DNA from: Clostridia bacterium | GTDB taxonomy: Bacteria > Bacillota > Clostridia > Oscillospirales > Acutalibacteraceae | Assembly (NCBI GenBank): GCA_017461235.1 | Contig: JAFTYU010000016.1 | Coordinates: 1 to 64,000 of the forward strand | Direction: 5' to 3' | DNA: 64,000 bases | Part shown: one piece after another, positions 52,081 through 61,182 of the stretch | Layout: the number at the start of each line of letters is the position of its first letter | How positions within the stretch are numbered: position 1 is the first letter of the stretch | Notes under the pieces: generated by a model | The model's database searches: none | Told to the model about the DNA's origin: nothing | What the model saw: only the letters and a program-made list of their open reading frames with translations | Position numbers and translations under genes: made by a program

Positions 52081-53853
52081 ATGGAAAGATTGCTTACAAG
52101 ATGGGGCAAAACCCTTAATAAAGAATTACCTTTGAATGACTATCCCAGACCTCAGCTCAAACGCGACAGTTTTATTAACCTTAACGGTGAGTGGAACTAT
52201 GCGATATACGATGAGTATAAAAAGTTTGCGGGTTATCAGGGCAAAATTATTGTTCCTTTCAGCCCCGAAACAATCCTTAGCGGCGTTGAAAAATTAGTTG
52301 AACCTACCGATATTTTATATTATCAGCGTTTCTTCGATTTTAAGAGAACGAACCACCGTGTGCTTTTGCACTTCGGCGCGGTTGATTACGAGTGCAAGGT
52401 TATACTCAATAACAAGGTTGTCGGTGAACATAAAGGCGGATACCTTCCCTTTACCTTTGATATCACCACTTTCGTTATGGACGGGGAAAATGATCTGCGC
52501 CTTGAAGTAAAAGATCCCACACAGACGGGCACTCAGGCACGCGGTAAACAGACCTTTAAACGCGGCGGCATATGGTACACGCCACAGTCAGGTATATGGC
52601 AGACTGTGTGGATTGAAGAAGTTTGCGAGGGTTATATTGAATCTATAAAGCTCACGCCGGATATTGACTATGATGAACTTCGTATTGAAGTTAAATATAA
52701 CGGTAATCCCGATGCGGAAATGGCGGCAATTGCCCTTGATAAAGGTGTAGTGTTGGCAGGCTGCAAGCTCGAAAACGGAAAAGGTGTTATCAAGCTTACC
52801 GATTACGAGTGCTGGAGTCCCGAAAATCCCAAACTCTATGATCTTAAAATCGTAGCGGGTGACGACCAGATTGAAAGTTATTTCGGTATGCGTAAATTCA
52901 GTACCGGTGAAGATGAAAACGGTACACCCAGATTTATGCTTAACAACAAGCCATATTTCTTTAACGGTCTTCTCGACCAGGGGTATTGGAGCGACGGTAT
53001 GTACACCGCACCCCATGATGATGCTCTTATTTATGATATTCAGACAATGAAGGATTTAGGCTTCAACACCTTAAGAAAACATATTAAAATCGAGCCCCTG
53101 CGTTGGTATTACCACTGCGACAGATTGGGTATGATTGTGTGGCAGGATATGATTAACGGCGGCGGAGCATATAACTTCCTTGCCATAGGTACACTTCCTT
53201 TCCTTGGTATGCTTTTCAACAATAAGCACGTTGGCAGAGTCAGCGACGGCAAAAATCATTACAGCTTCTACGCAAGAACAGACCCTGCAGGCAGAGACGA
53301 GTATTTTGATGATTCTGCGGCAATGATTGACCTTCTTTACAATGTACCGTCATTGGCTTTGTGGACTCCTTTCAACGAAGGTTGGGGTCAGTTTGAAAGT
53401 GCGGCGGCTTGTGATTTTTACCGTGAAAAAGACCCCACAAGACTTATTGACCACGCAAGCGGGTGGTCTGATCAGGGTGCAGGTGACGTAAACAGCTTCC
53501 ACATTTATTTTACACCATTCCTGTTCCCTAAATATAATAAGGATGACAACCGTCCTATTGCGCTTACGGAATTCGGCGGTTATTCAATTCAGGCAAAGGG
53601 TCATTGCTACAATAAAAAGAAATTCTTCGGTTATCGTAAATATTACGACCAGGATAAATTTGATGAAGCGATGAGAAATCTTTACGAGAACAGAATTCTC
53701 CGTTGCATAAAAGAAAAAGGCTTGTCTGCACTTATTTATACTGAAGTAAGTGACGTTGAAGATGAGTGTAACGGACTGCTTTCGTATGACCGTGAGATTA
53801 TAAAGGTAACTCCCGAGGTTATGAAAGATATTAACTCTAAAATTAAACTGTAA
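52081..53853 (+). CDS. GH2-family beta-glycosidase
   Basis: 590 aa: N-terminal sugar-binding jelly roll (LNGEWNYAIYDEYKKFAGYQ), Ig-like sandwich and TIM barrel. LWTPFNEGWGQFES carries the acid/base Glu433, and IALTEFGGYS the nucleophile Glu497. It lacks the extra C-terminal domains of long beta-galactosidases, which fits the compact GH2 group; galactosidase, glucuronidase or mannosidase activity is possible. No signal peptide. TAGGAG precedes the ATG, and ATGATATCAT (52039-52048) is a palindrome in the upstream region. Confidence 0.9.
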   Translation: MERLLTRWGKTLNKELPLNDYPRPQLKRDSFINLNGEWNYAIYDEYKKFAGYQGKIIVPFSPETILSGVEKLVEPTDILYYQRFFDFKRTNHRVLLHFGAVDYECKVILNNKVVGEHKGGYLPFTFDITTFVMDGENDLRLEVKDPTQTGTQARGKQTFKRGGIWYTPQSGIWQTVWIEEVCEGYIESIKLTPDIDYDELRIEVKYNGNPDAEMAAIALDKGVVLAGCKLENGKGVIKLTDYECWSPENPKLYDLKIVAGDDQIESYFGMRKFSTGEDENGTPRFMLNNKPYFFNGLLDQGYWSDGMYTAPHDDALIYDIQTMKDLGFNTLRKHIKIEPLRWYYHCDRLGMIVWQDMINGGGAYNFLAIGTLPFLGMLFNNKHVGRVSDGKNHYSFYARTDPAGRDEYFDDSAAMIDLLYNVPSLALWTPFNEGWGQFESAAACDFYREKDPTRLIDHASGWSDQGAGDVNSFHIYFTPFLFPKYNKDDNRPIALTEFGGYSIQAKGHCYNKKKFFGYRKYYDQDKFDEAMRNLYENRILRCIKEKGLSALIYTEVSDVEDECNGLLSYDREIIKVTPEVMKDINSKIKL

Positions 53854-53855
53854 TT

Positions 53856-53891
53856 AAAAACTGCACCATCAATTGCGATGGTGCAGTTTTT
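53856..53891. terminator. Terminator after the GH2 gene
   Basis: 15-bp perfect stem (53856-53870 with 53877-53891) with a TTTTT end; it faces the convergent gene at 53923. Confidence 0.88.
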
Positions 53892-53922
53892 ATGCTTGTT
53901 GTTAACATCTGCTTGTTTTGTA

Positions 53923-54507
53923 TCATTGGTTGTCTTTTTTTGTTTTTAAGGAAAAGTAAAAAACCGTATATGTAAGACTAAGTAACGAAAAAAGCACGTC
54001 TAATACAATTATGCTATGGTTTAATTTTGATACAAGAAAAACACCTGTAAACGCTCCGATAAAACTAAAAATGGTGATTATTGTTCGTTGCTTTCTTCCG
54101 AATGTTTTTTGTGTGGTATGTTCCTTTTTCTTATTCCTTCTGTAGATAAGTTCCCAAAGCAATAGTAAAACTATATCAAAAATAATGAATATACCTGAAA
54201 CAAAGAAAAAAGTTTCAATATTTGTGCTTATACATTGAGCGACCAGGAGCGCCATAAACACAGAGTGCACAAGACCCGAAACGCCTATGTAGATATCCAG
54301 AACCGGTTGTTTTGATAAAGCCTTGGTTAGTTTAAGGGTCAAAAGCACTATAACCTGCAAAGTTAAAAATGCCACAGTTTCCCAGATTAAAATATAACCT
54401 TTATCGCTTGTTTCGATGTGGAAATAGCCATACGCTATTTCTAATAAACTTGTTAAGGTTATAACAATAATAAGGTTAATTGAATTTTGCTTTTTTACTT
54501 CATTCAT
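53923..54507 (-). CDS. Multi-pass membrane protein, unknown function
   Basis: 194 aa, six predicted membrane helices with a Lys-rich loop (RRNKKKEHTTQKTFGRKQR) after the fourth and a basic C-terminus. No known family recognised. It has its own strong promoter at 54551-54579 and ends close to the GH2 terminator. Confidence 0.6.
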   Translation of the reverse strand: MNEVKKQNSINLIIVITLTSLLEIAYGYFHIETSDKGYILIWETVAFLTLQVIVLLTLKLTKALSKQPVLDIYIGVSGLVHSVFMALLVAQCISTNIETFFFVSGIFIIFDIVLLLLWELIYRRNKKKEHTTQKTFGRKQRTIITIFSFIGAFTGVFLVSKLNHSIIVLDVLFSLLSLTYTVFYFSLKTKKDNQ

Positions 54508-54550
54508 TTAGAATCCCACCGATAAATAGTTGAAATATCGTTCCGAATTT

Positions 54551-54579
54551 ACTATATATTACAATTTTTTGTTTGTCAA
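54551..54579 (-). promoter_or_regulatory. Promoter of the 53923-54507 gene
   Basis: Minus strand: perfect TTGACA (54579-54574), 17-bp spacer, TATAGT (54556-54551). Confidence 0.8.
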
Positions 54580-54642
54580 GAATTCTGACTAATATCTTAG
54601 ACAACAAAGTACAAGAGTCAGAGTGAAAAAGTTTTTATATAT

Positions 54643-55656
54643 TCACAACACTTTCAAAAACACTTTTGTCATAACGAATCCTATTAAACCGCAACAGGGA
54701 AAGGTCAGAACCCAGGTTAAAATGATATCTTTTATAATTGCAGGATTCAATGAGCGTTTTGTTTTTGCGGCGCCTGCGCCCATCATCGCGGTGGTTTTTG
54801 CGTGGGTTGTGGATACGGGACTACCGAAAACGGTACTGAAAAGTAAAGCAACGGATGCTGAAATATCCGCAGAAAAACCTTGATATTTTTCGAGCTTTAC
54901 CATATCCATTCCCACGGCTTTGATAATTTTTTTACCGCCCGAAAGAGTACCTAAAGCCATAACCCCCGAGCATAGTAAAATTATAAAGGGGGATATGCTT
55001 ATAGCTTCATTAATTGCACCTGTACATAGTAGTAATACACCTATAAATTTCTGCCCATCCTGAGCCCCGTGCATAAAACTCATAGCCCCTGCGGCAAAAA
55101 TCTGGGCGTATTTAAATGTTTTTTCTGCTTTGTGGCGTTTGGTGTTTTTGAAAATAATAAGCACGAGCCTGCATATAATAAATCCTAACACAAAACCGAT
55201 TATGCAGGATGTAAAAAGACCGTAGATGGCTTTGCTCCATTCGTTTTTGTTGATACCGTCAAAGCCGTTATTAATGGCGAGCGCACTACCTGTCAAAGCG
55301 GCAATCAAAGCGTGACTTTCGCTTGTGGGGATGCCGAAATACCAGGCGAGTACCGCCCATAAAACAATAGAAAAAAGTGCAGCGCAAAGGGCAACCGATG
55401 CACCTTTTTCATCATCACCGAATGAAACCATGGTTGATATAGTTTCGGTAACGGACGAATTCACAAAACTCATAGTCGAAACGCCTGCAAAATTGAGTAT
55501 CGCGGACATTGCAACGGCTTTTTTTAAGGTCAGACAACGGGTAGTGATACAGGTTGCCACGGCGTTTGGCGCATCGGTGAGTCCGTTTACGAATATAACC
55601 GCCACGGTGAGAATAACCGAAAAAACGTTGGAAGGAGACAAAGATAAAAGGTCCAT
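54643..55656 (-). CDS. pit: PiT-family inorganic phosphate transporter
   Basis: 337 aa, ten or so membrane helices. The duplicated PiT motif appears as VNGLTDAPNAVATCITTR and SFMHGAQDGQKFIG; GSPVSTTHAKTTAMMGAG is the second-half counterpart. Low-affinity phosphate:cation import. The DUF47/PhoU-like partner that usually sits beside pit is not here. Weak AAGGAA ribosome site before the ATG. Confidence 0.92.
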   Translation of the reverse strand: MDLLSLSPSNVFSVILTVAVIFVNGLTDAPNAVATCITTRCLTLKKAVAMSAILNFAGVSTMSFVNSSVTETISTMVSFGDDEKGASVALCAALFSIVLWAVLAWYFGIPTSESHALIAALTGSALAINNGFDGINKNEWSKAIYGLFTSCIIGFVLGFIICRLVLIIFKNTKRHKAEKTFKYAQIFAAGAMSFMHGAQDGQKFIGVLLLCTGAINEAISISPFIILLCSGVMALGTLSGGKKIIKAVGMDMVKLEKYQGFSADISASVALLFSTVFGSPVSTTHAKTTAMMGAGAAKTKRSLNPAIIKDIILTWVLTFPCCGLIGFVMTKVFLKVL

Positions 55657-55717
55657 AATTTATCATTCCTTAAAATGTTTTATCCGTACATTTTATTCCG
55701 GGAAAATTATTTTTATA

Positions 55718-55746
55718 TTGAAAAAATATTTTTTTCGTGCTACTAT
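55718..55746 (+). promoter_or_regulatory. Promoter of the membrane protein/GH39-like pair
   Basis: TTGAAA (55718-55723), 17-bp spacer ending in TGC, TACTAT (55741-55746). The dyad TACTA-TCGCAT-TAGTA (55741-55756) overlaps the -10. Confidence 0.7.
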
Positions 55747-55787
55747 CGCATTAGTAATGATAAATACATTTTGAAGGGAGCGTTTTT

Positions 55788-56417
55788 ATGAGACAAAGAG
55801 AGATACGTTGTCCTAAATTTTGCGCCGTAATATTTCTTTTGTCGGGTTTGGGCAATTTTCTCAGTATTGCGACCGAGCTCATTGACATGTTTGTGACGCA
55901 ACAGAACTCCTTTGAGCTTTTGCATATGGCGGATTGCGTTTTGGCAGGAACGGCAACTTTGTTCATCAGTATAATCCTTTTCAAAAAGCATTACGATAAA
56001 TTGCTTATAGGTGCAGCATCGTGCCTTGTTGCCACCGGGATTTTTTCTGCAATCGTATCGGACTACGTTTATGGAACCGCGATTTCCGTAATAGTTGATG
56101 TATTATTACTTTTTATTGTGGTAGTTTTTGTCTGCGGTGCGGAAAAATGGAAAAACCTTGCAGCAAAAATACGCATGGTTGTGCCTGTTATGAATATCAT
56201 TGCCCTTATAGTTCAGGGTGTTTTTACAGTTAAGGGGCTCACTGATAAACTTGGTGCTGATGGGTCTGTTGTAATGGCTTCTGCTGTTTTGGTTGTGATT
56301 ATGCTTATCCCTGTTGGGGTCCTGTCAATCATTAATTATTATAAGTTGGTTAAGTGGGTCGTTGACCCTTATGAAGTAACAAAGGGTTCAAAAAAGAAAA
56401 ACGGAGGTTCCAGATGA
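55788..56417 (+). CDS. Six-helix membrane protein, unknown function
   Basis: 209 aa, six predicted membrane helices ending in a Lys-rich tail (DPYEVTKGSKKKNGG). No family recognised. GAAGGGAG precedes the ATG. It overlaps the GH39-like gene by four bases (ATGA), so the two are almost certainly co-translated. Confidence 0.65.
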   Translation: MRQREIRCPKFCAVIFLLSGLGNFLSIATELIDMFVTQQNSFELLHMADCVLAGTATLFISIILFKKHYDKLLIGAASCLVATGIFSAIVSDYVYGTAISVIVDVLLLFIVVVFVCGAEKWKNLAAKIRMVVPVMNIIALIVQGVFTVKGLTDKLGADGSVVMASAVLVVIMLIPVGVLSIINYYKLVKWVVDPYEVTKGSKKKNGGSR

Positions 56418-58096
56418 AAAAAACATATAAAATTATAATTTCTGTTGTGCTTGCAGTTGTTGTTGCATTCGGGGGAGTTTTTGCTCTTCTTGCAAGTGGT
56501 ATTTTTAATAAATACGTGTTCAGTATAGACGCATCTCAACAAGGCGCACAGCTACACAACGTTGTTAATAACGTGAATATATGGTCTATTGAAGGTAATC
56601 CCTTTACTAATGCTCAACGTAGTGAAGAAAATGATATCTTTGAATTTGTTGAGTATGTGCAGTTTATGCAGTGCACGGGCGGTACCGAGGCTCGCGACCT
56701 TTTTAAAGACCCGAAAGACAAAACTGTCCTTGACGATTATGACTTTACATTACTTATTGATAACTGTAGGGGTGTTCTCAATTTAGGTGCAAAACCCATG
56801 CTCAAATTAGGTAACGTACCCCTTAAATTTTCGGAAAATGCAACTACAGAACACGGCTTTGGTATGAACCCATATCCACCCGATGATTTCGATGTCTATT
56901 ACAATTATATACACGCTATGGGTACGGCACTTGTAAATGAGTTCGGCAAGGAAGAAGTTCTTAAGTGGCGTTTCGGCGTTATGACAGAGTATGAGAATGA
57001 AGCTTGGTTTTTTGTTGGTGAAGATGAAGCGGACCCCGAAAAATCTGCCGAGAGTTACTGCAAACTTTATGACTACTCCGTTGCTGCATTGCAAGACTCA
57101 ATCGGCGAAAACGTGTTTGTAGGCGCTCACTCAATGACTGTTACGGAAGGACTTTGGGACGAAGCAGAGTTTATCAGGCATTGCGGCGAAGGAACAAACT
57201 ATAAAACAGGCAAAAAGGGTACAAGGGTGTGCTACCTTGCCACAAGCTTCTATGACTCAGTACCCGGCGAATATACCGACGGCAAAACACTTCCCGAATG
57301 TGTTGAATATCTGCGTGAAACAGCTGAGAGTGTAGGTCTTGAAAATTTGATTTACGGTGTTGATGAAGGCAGAATTCTTGAAGGTAACTCAAGCGGTAGC
57401 GGCAGTAGTGAGCTGCTCACAAGAACTTGCGGATATACATACCAGGCGGCGTACGATGCGAGACTTATCGCCCAGATGTTCAATAATGATATTGCGTATT
57501 TTTCTGCGTGGTCGTATCTTTCCAACGGATTTTTACAGGGTAATCCCACGGTCAGTTACCATGTAGCCAAAAATGCGTCAAAATTCGGCGGAGCAAAGCT
57601 TGTGGAAACGGACAAAACAAAATCAGGCGTAATTTTCGGTTCTGATGTTGATGCTGTTTCGGCTTTCAGTGAAGAAGAAAACACACTTCATATAATGGCA
57701 TATAACTTCAAAAACGATGTAGATTACAAAAAATCAACAGAGATGACGTTTGAAGTCAATGCACCCCAATTTGACGGTAAAGACATTAAGGTTACTGCAT
57801 ACATAATAAATGATGATTGCAACTACTTTGACGAATGGGTTGAAGACAGGAAAACCTACGGTATTACGGACGATTGTTTCAGTTGGTCGCCTGATGACCC
57901 GTCTATAGATAATCCCGTAACGCTTTCCGATGAAAAAGCCAGAGAAACGTATTTCAATGAATTGTATGATAAATACACCGAGTGTTCAAAACTTGAACCT
58001 GTTGAAACACAAATGAAAGTCAATGAAGGGAAATTTACGCTCAATATAACTCTTGACCCACACGCAGTGGTATTTTATGAGATAACAACCATGTGA
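56414..58096 (+). CDS. Membrane-anchored GH39-like glycosidase
   Basis: 560 aa. An N-terminal signal-anchor (IIISVVLAVVVAFGGVFALLASGIF) puts the enzyme outside. The TIM-barrel part resembles GH39/clan GH-A: FGVMTEYENEAWF provides a candidate acid/base Glu next to an Asn, and IYGVDEGRILEG a candidate nucleophile Glu. A C-terminal beta-sandwich follows. Could act on beta-xylosides or related plant/host glycans. Ordinary sequence similarity in this group is low, so the family call is tentative. Co-translated with the upstream membrane protein. Confidence 0.6.
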   Translation: MKKTYKIIISVVLAVVVAFGGVFALLASGIFNKYVFSIDASQQGAQLHNVVNNVNIWSIEGNPFTNAQRSEENDIFEFVEYVQFMQCTGGTEARDLFKDPKDKTVLDDYDFTLLIDNCRGVLNLGAKPMLKLGNVPLKFSENATTEHGFGMNPYPPDDFDVYYNYIHAMGTALVNEFGKEEVLKWRFGVMTEYENEAWFFVGEDEADPEKSAESYCKLYDYSVAALQDSIGENVFVGAHSMTVTEGLWDEAEFIRHCGEGTNYKTGKKGTRVCYLATSFYDSVPGEYTDGKTLPECVEYLRETAESVGLENLIYGVDEGRILEGNSSGSGSSELLTRTCGYTYQAAYDARLIAQMFNNDIAYFSAWSYLSNGFLQGNPTVSYHVAKNASKFGGAKLVETDKTKSGVIFGSDVDAVSAFSEEENTLHIMAYNFKNDVDYKKSTEMTFEVNAPQFDGKDIKVTAYIINDDCNYFDEWVEDRKTYGITDDCFSWSPDDPSIDNPVTLSDEKARETYFNELYDKYTECSKLEPVETQMKVNEGKFTLNITLDPHAVVFYEITTM

Positions 58097-58131
58097 AAAA
58101 ACTCCCTTGCACCTTTGCAAGGGAGTTTTTT
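58096..58131 (+). terminator. Terminator after the GH39-like gene
   Basis: Stem ACTCCCTTGCA/TGCAAGGGAGT extended by A-T pairs (58096-58111 with 58116-58131), CCTT loop, T-tract. Confidence 0.9.
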
Positions 58132-58174
58132 AGTAAGGAGTGAGAAATTAGGAGTGAGGAGCTTCGGGGCAAGC

Positions 58175-58226
58175 CGATTATAAAATGCAAAATTATCGGG
58201 GCTAACGCCGGAATATAAATAAAGTT
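58175..58226 (+). repeat. Dispersed repeat, copy inverted relative to 21889-21945
   Basis: CGATTATAAAATGC ... CTAACGCCGGAATATAAAT matches the reverse complement of 21889-21945. Just upstream, GAGTGAGAAATTAGGAGTGA is a short internal direct repeat, and CGGGGCAAGCC (58164-58174) recurs as GGGCAAGCC near 21848. Confidence 0.75.
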
Positions 58227-58305
58227 GATGAAACGCGATAGCTTTATCATCCCTGTTTACCCACTCTAAGGACCGCATTTTGTCAAGATGTTTTTAAGTT
58301 TTATT

Positions 58306-58321
58306 TTCAGGCGCGCCTGAA
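58306..58321. repeat. Perfect 16-bp palindrome with wider A/T arms
   Basis: TTCAGGCGCGCCTGAA, flanked by TTTTAAGTTT on the left and ACTTAAAA on the right, so the dyad covers about 40 bp (58291-58329). No tract of T follows. Confidence 0.6.
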
Positions 58322-58360
58322 ACTTAAAACTCTAATACAGTTCATCGGAGCGGTGGTGGG

Positions 58361-58430
58361 TAGTTCTCTTACAGTTAATCTTCAGTTAGATAGAATAATC
58401 AACCACCGTAGGGACGGATTTATCCGTCCC
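58361..58430. repeat. CCGTAG-type repeat module, second copy
   Basis: TAGTTCTCTTACAGTTAATC resembles 21741-21760, and ACCACCGTAGGGA leads to a perfect hairpin GGGACGGA-TTTA-TCCGTCCC (58411-58430). The rest, 58431-58566, holds no gene that I can see. Confidence 0.65.
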
Positions 58431-58566
58431 GAAAAAGAACGAACTTGAATCAAATGGTAGTACCGGTATGTAGAGAGTATGATTTGTTATATTCACCAAA
58501 CTAAGTATTCAAATCAGACGTACAAATGGCAGAGTGCACAAAGATGGATTTTTTTCAAAAAAGCTC

Positions 58567-58595
58567 TTTACTTTAGCGCGTTAAAGTGCTAAAAT
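58567..58595 (+). promoter_or_regulatory. Promoter with operator-like dyad for the ABC importer
   Basis: TTTACT (58567-58572), 17-bp spacer ending in TGC, TAAAAT (58590-58595). ACTTTAGCGCGTTAAAGT (58570-58587), a near-perfect 18-bp dyad, fills the spacer. Confidence 0.65.
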
Positions 58596-58644
58596 ACCAC
58601 CACAAAATAAAAAGCGGTGTATTTCCGCTATGGAGGAAACAATT

Positions 58645-59466
58645 ATGAAAAAGAAAATTTTAGCTATCGTAATGAGCATTGTTCTCGTTTGCGGTGTTGT
58701 TTGTGCATTCGCAGCTTGCGGTAATGAGCCTGCTGACAATGACGGCACAACAGAAGCTCCTGCAGCAGCATCTGACCTTGCATACATCAAAGAAAAAGGT
58801 AAGATGGTTATCGGTATTACAGAATATGCGCCCATGAACTATTATGAAGGTGACAAGCTTGTTGGTTTCGATACAGAATTTGCTGAAGCTGTTTGTGAAA
58901 AACTCGGTGTTGAAGCAGAATTCTTTATTATCGCTGACTGGGGTATGAAAGTTAATGAACTTGATGCTAAGACAATCGACTGTGTCTGGAATGGTATGAC
59001 AATCACAGATGAGCTTAAAGAATCTATGTCAATCAGCGATCCCTATGTTGTTAACGCACAGGTAATCGTAACAAAAGCTGAAAATGCAGAAAAATATAAA
59101 ACTGCAGAAGACTTAAAGGGTGCAGATATTGCTGTTGAAAGCGGTTCTGCCGGTGAAAAAGAAGTTGTTGCATTAAAGCTTAATGCTGTTCCCGTAAAAG
59201 CTCAGGCTGACGCGCTCCTTGAAGTTCAGTCAGGCGCAGTTGATGCTTGCGTTATCGACATCACAATGGCTAAGGCTATGACAGGTGAGGGCACAGACTA
59301 CGAAGCTCTTACATACACAGGTTCTCTTTCAGAAGAATTCTACGGTATCGGCTTCAGAAAAGGTGCTGATACAGCAGATGAAGTTCAGAAGGTTATTAAT
59401 GAACTCAAAGCTGACGGTACACTTGATAAGCTTGCAAAGAAATACAACCTTACACTTGCAGAGTAA
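58645..59466 (+). CDS. Amino acid ABC transporter substrate-binding lipoprotein
   Basis: 273 aa. Signal peptide with lipobox CAFAAC (Cys about residue 22), then a Thr/Ala/Pro linker and the SBP_bac_3 (polar amino acid) fold: MVIGITEYAPMNYYEGDKLVGFDTEFAEAVCEKLG and DCVWNGMTITDELKESMSIS. It captures a polar amino acid, cystine or similar. GGAGGAAA (58632-58639) fixes ATG 58645. First of a three-gene importer. Confidence 0.93.
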   Translation: MKKKILAIVMSIVLVCGVVCAFAACGNEPADNDGTTEAPAAASDLAYIKEKGKMVIGITEYAPMNYYEGDKLVGFDTEFAEAVCEKLGVEAEFFIIADWGMKVNELDAKTIDCVWNGMTITDELKESMSISDPYVVNAQVIVTKAENAEKYKTAEDLKGADIAVESGSAGEKEVVALKLNAVPVKAQADALLEVQSGAVDACVIDITMAKAMTGEGTDYEALTYTGSLSEEFYGIGFRKGADTADEVQKVINELKADGTLDKLAKKYNLTLAE

Positions 59467-59546
59467 TTTTTGATTTGAATTTAATAGCTTACGGCAGAGG
59501 GCTTTAGGCGCTCTGCCGTAATGTTGCGTAAAATGGAGAAAATTCT

Positions 59547-60257
59547 ATGTTTGAACGAGAAATATTAGAAACTGTCATTCCGCGACTTGCGGACGGTTTC
59601 GTGGTAACCTTGGAAATATTTTTCTTAACACTTCTCATATCGTTACCTGCGGGATTGCTTCTCAGTTTTGGTTCTATGAGCAAATTCAAACCTTTAAAAT
59701 ACGTTGTTAAGACGCTTGTTGCGGTTATAAGGGGAACACCGTTGGTGCTTCAGCTTATTGTTATATTTTATGGCCCGGGTCTTCTTGCTACGTGGGCACA
59801 GGGTATTGAAATCTCTAACTTCTTTATTGAGTGGATGTCATCGTGGCATGTTATGGATAGATTTGTTGCGGTAATCGTGTCATTTTCATTGAATTATGCT
59901 TGCTATTTTTCTGAAATCTATCGTGGTGGTATTGAGAGTATTTCAAAAGGTCAGTATGAAGCTTGTCAGGTTCTTGGTATGACAAAAACACAGGCGTTCT
60001 TTAAAGTCGTTTTAATGCAGGTGGTTAAAAGAATTCTTCCACCCATGAGCAATGAAATAATTACACTTGTTAAAGATACATCTCTTGCAAGAGTTATTTC
60101 AATTTATGAGCTTATATGGGCAGGCGAAGTGTTTATTAAACTTAACGGTTTGTTGTGGCCCTTGCTTGCAACGGGTATTTTCTATCTTGCGTTTAACGGT
60201 TTGCTTACCGTTATATTCGGCAAAATTGAGAAAAAACTTGATTACTATAAAACCTGA
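59547..60257 (+). CDS. Amino acid ABC transporter permease
   Basis: 236 aa, HisM/GlnP type. Five membrane helices, [19 protein letters not shown] and the coupling EAA loop [22 protein letters not shown] are in place. A Trp-rich insertion ([24 protein letters not shown]) between helices 2 and 3 is longer than in many homologues. Confidence 0.93.
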   Translation: MFEREILETVIPRLADGFVVTLEIFFLTLLISLPAGLLLSFGSMSKFKPLKYVVKTLVAVIRGTPLVLQLIVIFYGPGLLATWAQGIEISNFFIEWMSSWHVMDRFVAVIVSFSLNYACYFSEIYRGGIESISKGQYEACQVLGMTKTQAFFKVVLMQVVKRILPPMSNEIITLVKDTSLARVISIYELIWAGEVFIKLNGLLWPLLATGIFYLAFNGLLTVIFGKIEKKLDYYKT

Positions 60258-60277
60258 CGGGGAAAGGAGCTTTTTAT

Positions 60278-61057
60278 ATGTCAATACTTGAAGTAAAGGA
60301 TTTGAAAAAAAGCTTCGGAAAAACCGAGGTTTTAAAGGGAGTCAGTTTTACTCTTGAAGAGGGTGAAGTTTTAAGTATTATCGGCTCATCCGGTAGCGGT
60401 AAAACAACCATTCTTCGTTGCATAAATCAGCTTGAAACTGCTGATAGCGGCTACATAAACGTCGCAGGAAACGTTTTCTTTGATGAAAAAATTAAAAAAG
60501 AGTCAGCCGCCGAAAAACGAAAAAGACAACTTCTTGTCGGTCTTGTTTTTCAGGATTTCCACCTTTTTCCGCAATATAACGTTCTTGATAATGTAACACT
60601 TGCGGCTAAACTTCTCGCAAAGGAAAGGGAAGATTATAAGCACAACAAGAAACAGATTATTGCCGAAATTGAGGAAAAGGCTAAAGTTCTTTTAGGTAAA
60701 GTTGGTCTTTTAGAAAAGATAAGTAACTATCCCTGTGAGCTTTCCGGCGGTCAGAAACAACGTGTTTCCATTGCCAGGGCGTTGATAATGGAGCCTAAGG
60801 TGTTATTCTTTGATGAGCCTACATCAGCTCTTGACCCTGAGCTTACGGGTGAGATTCTTAAGGTTATAAAAGGTCTTGCCGAAGAAAATGTGACAATGGT
60901 TATTGTTACACATGAAATGTCCTTTGCAAAGGCGGTTTCATCAAAAGTTATCTTTATGGATGACGGCGTTATTGAGGAGTCGGGCACGCCCGAAGAGGTT
61001 TTCGATAATCCGAAATCTGAAAGAACGAAAGCTTTTATTTCAAAATTCGAGGATTGA
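60278..61057 (+). CDS. Amino acid ABC transporter ATP-binding protein
   Basis: 259 aa. Walker [11 protein letters not shown]-loop [16 protein letters not shown], signature LSGGQKQR, Walker [15 protein letters not shown] and switch VTHEM are all intact. It drives the importer. GGAAAGGAG precedes the ATG. An insert of about 25 residues after the Q-loop ([20 protein letters not shown]) is seen in clostridial members. Confidence 0.95.
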   Translation: MSILEVKDLKKSFGKTEVLKGVSFTLEEGEVLSIIGSSGSGKTTILRCINQLETADSGYINVAGNVFFDEKIKKESAAEKRKRQLLVGLVFQDFHLFPQYNVLDNVTLAAKLLAKEREDYKHNKKQIIAEIEEKAKVLLGKVGLLEKISNYPCELSGGQKQRVSIARALIMEPKVLFFDEPTSALDPELTGEILKVIKGLAEENVTMVIVTHEMSFAKAVSSKVIFMDDGVIEESGTPEEVFDNPKSERTKAFISKFED

Positions 61058-61058
61058 T

Positions 61059-61092
61059 AAAAGTCGCGGTGTGTTTTGCACCGCGACTTTTT
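61059..61092 (+). terminator. Terminator after the ABC importer genes
   Basis: 13-bp stem (61059-61071 with 61079-61091) and a T-tract; clear Rho-independent form. Confidence 0.9.
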
Positions 61093-61109
61093 GTGTCGAG
61101 AATTATCTG

Positions 61110-61138
61110 TTGAAAAAACAGATGCAGAATGATATAAT
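61110..61138 (+). promoter_or_regulatory. Promoter of the secreted lipase-like gene
   Basis: TTGAAA (61110-61115), 17-bp spacer ending in TGA, TATAAT (61133-61138). Confidence 0.8.
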
Positions 61139-61182
61139 CTTTATATACATATTCTATAAATATACAGGGAGTGTGTTGTTTT

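Noticed and set aside
58456-58466. GGTAGTACCGG, similar to the T-box antiterminator motif
   Set aside because: The sequence lacks the AGGGTGG form, no specifier stem or terminator is visible, and the next promoter is more than 100 bases downstream.
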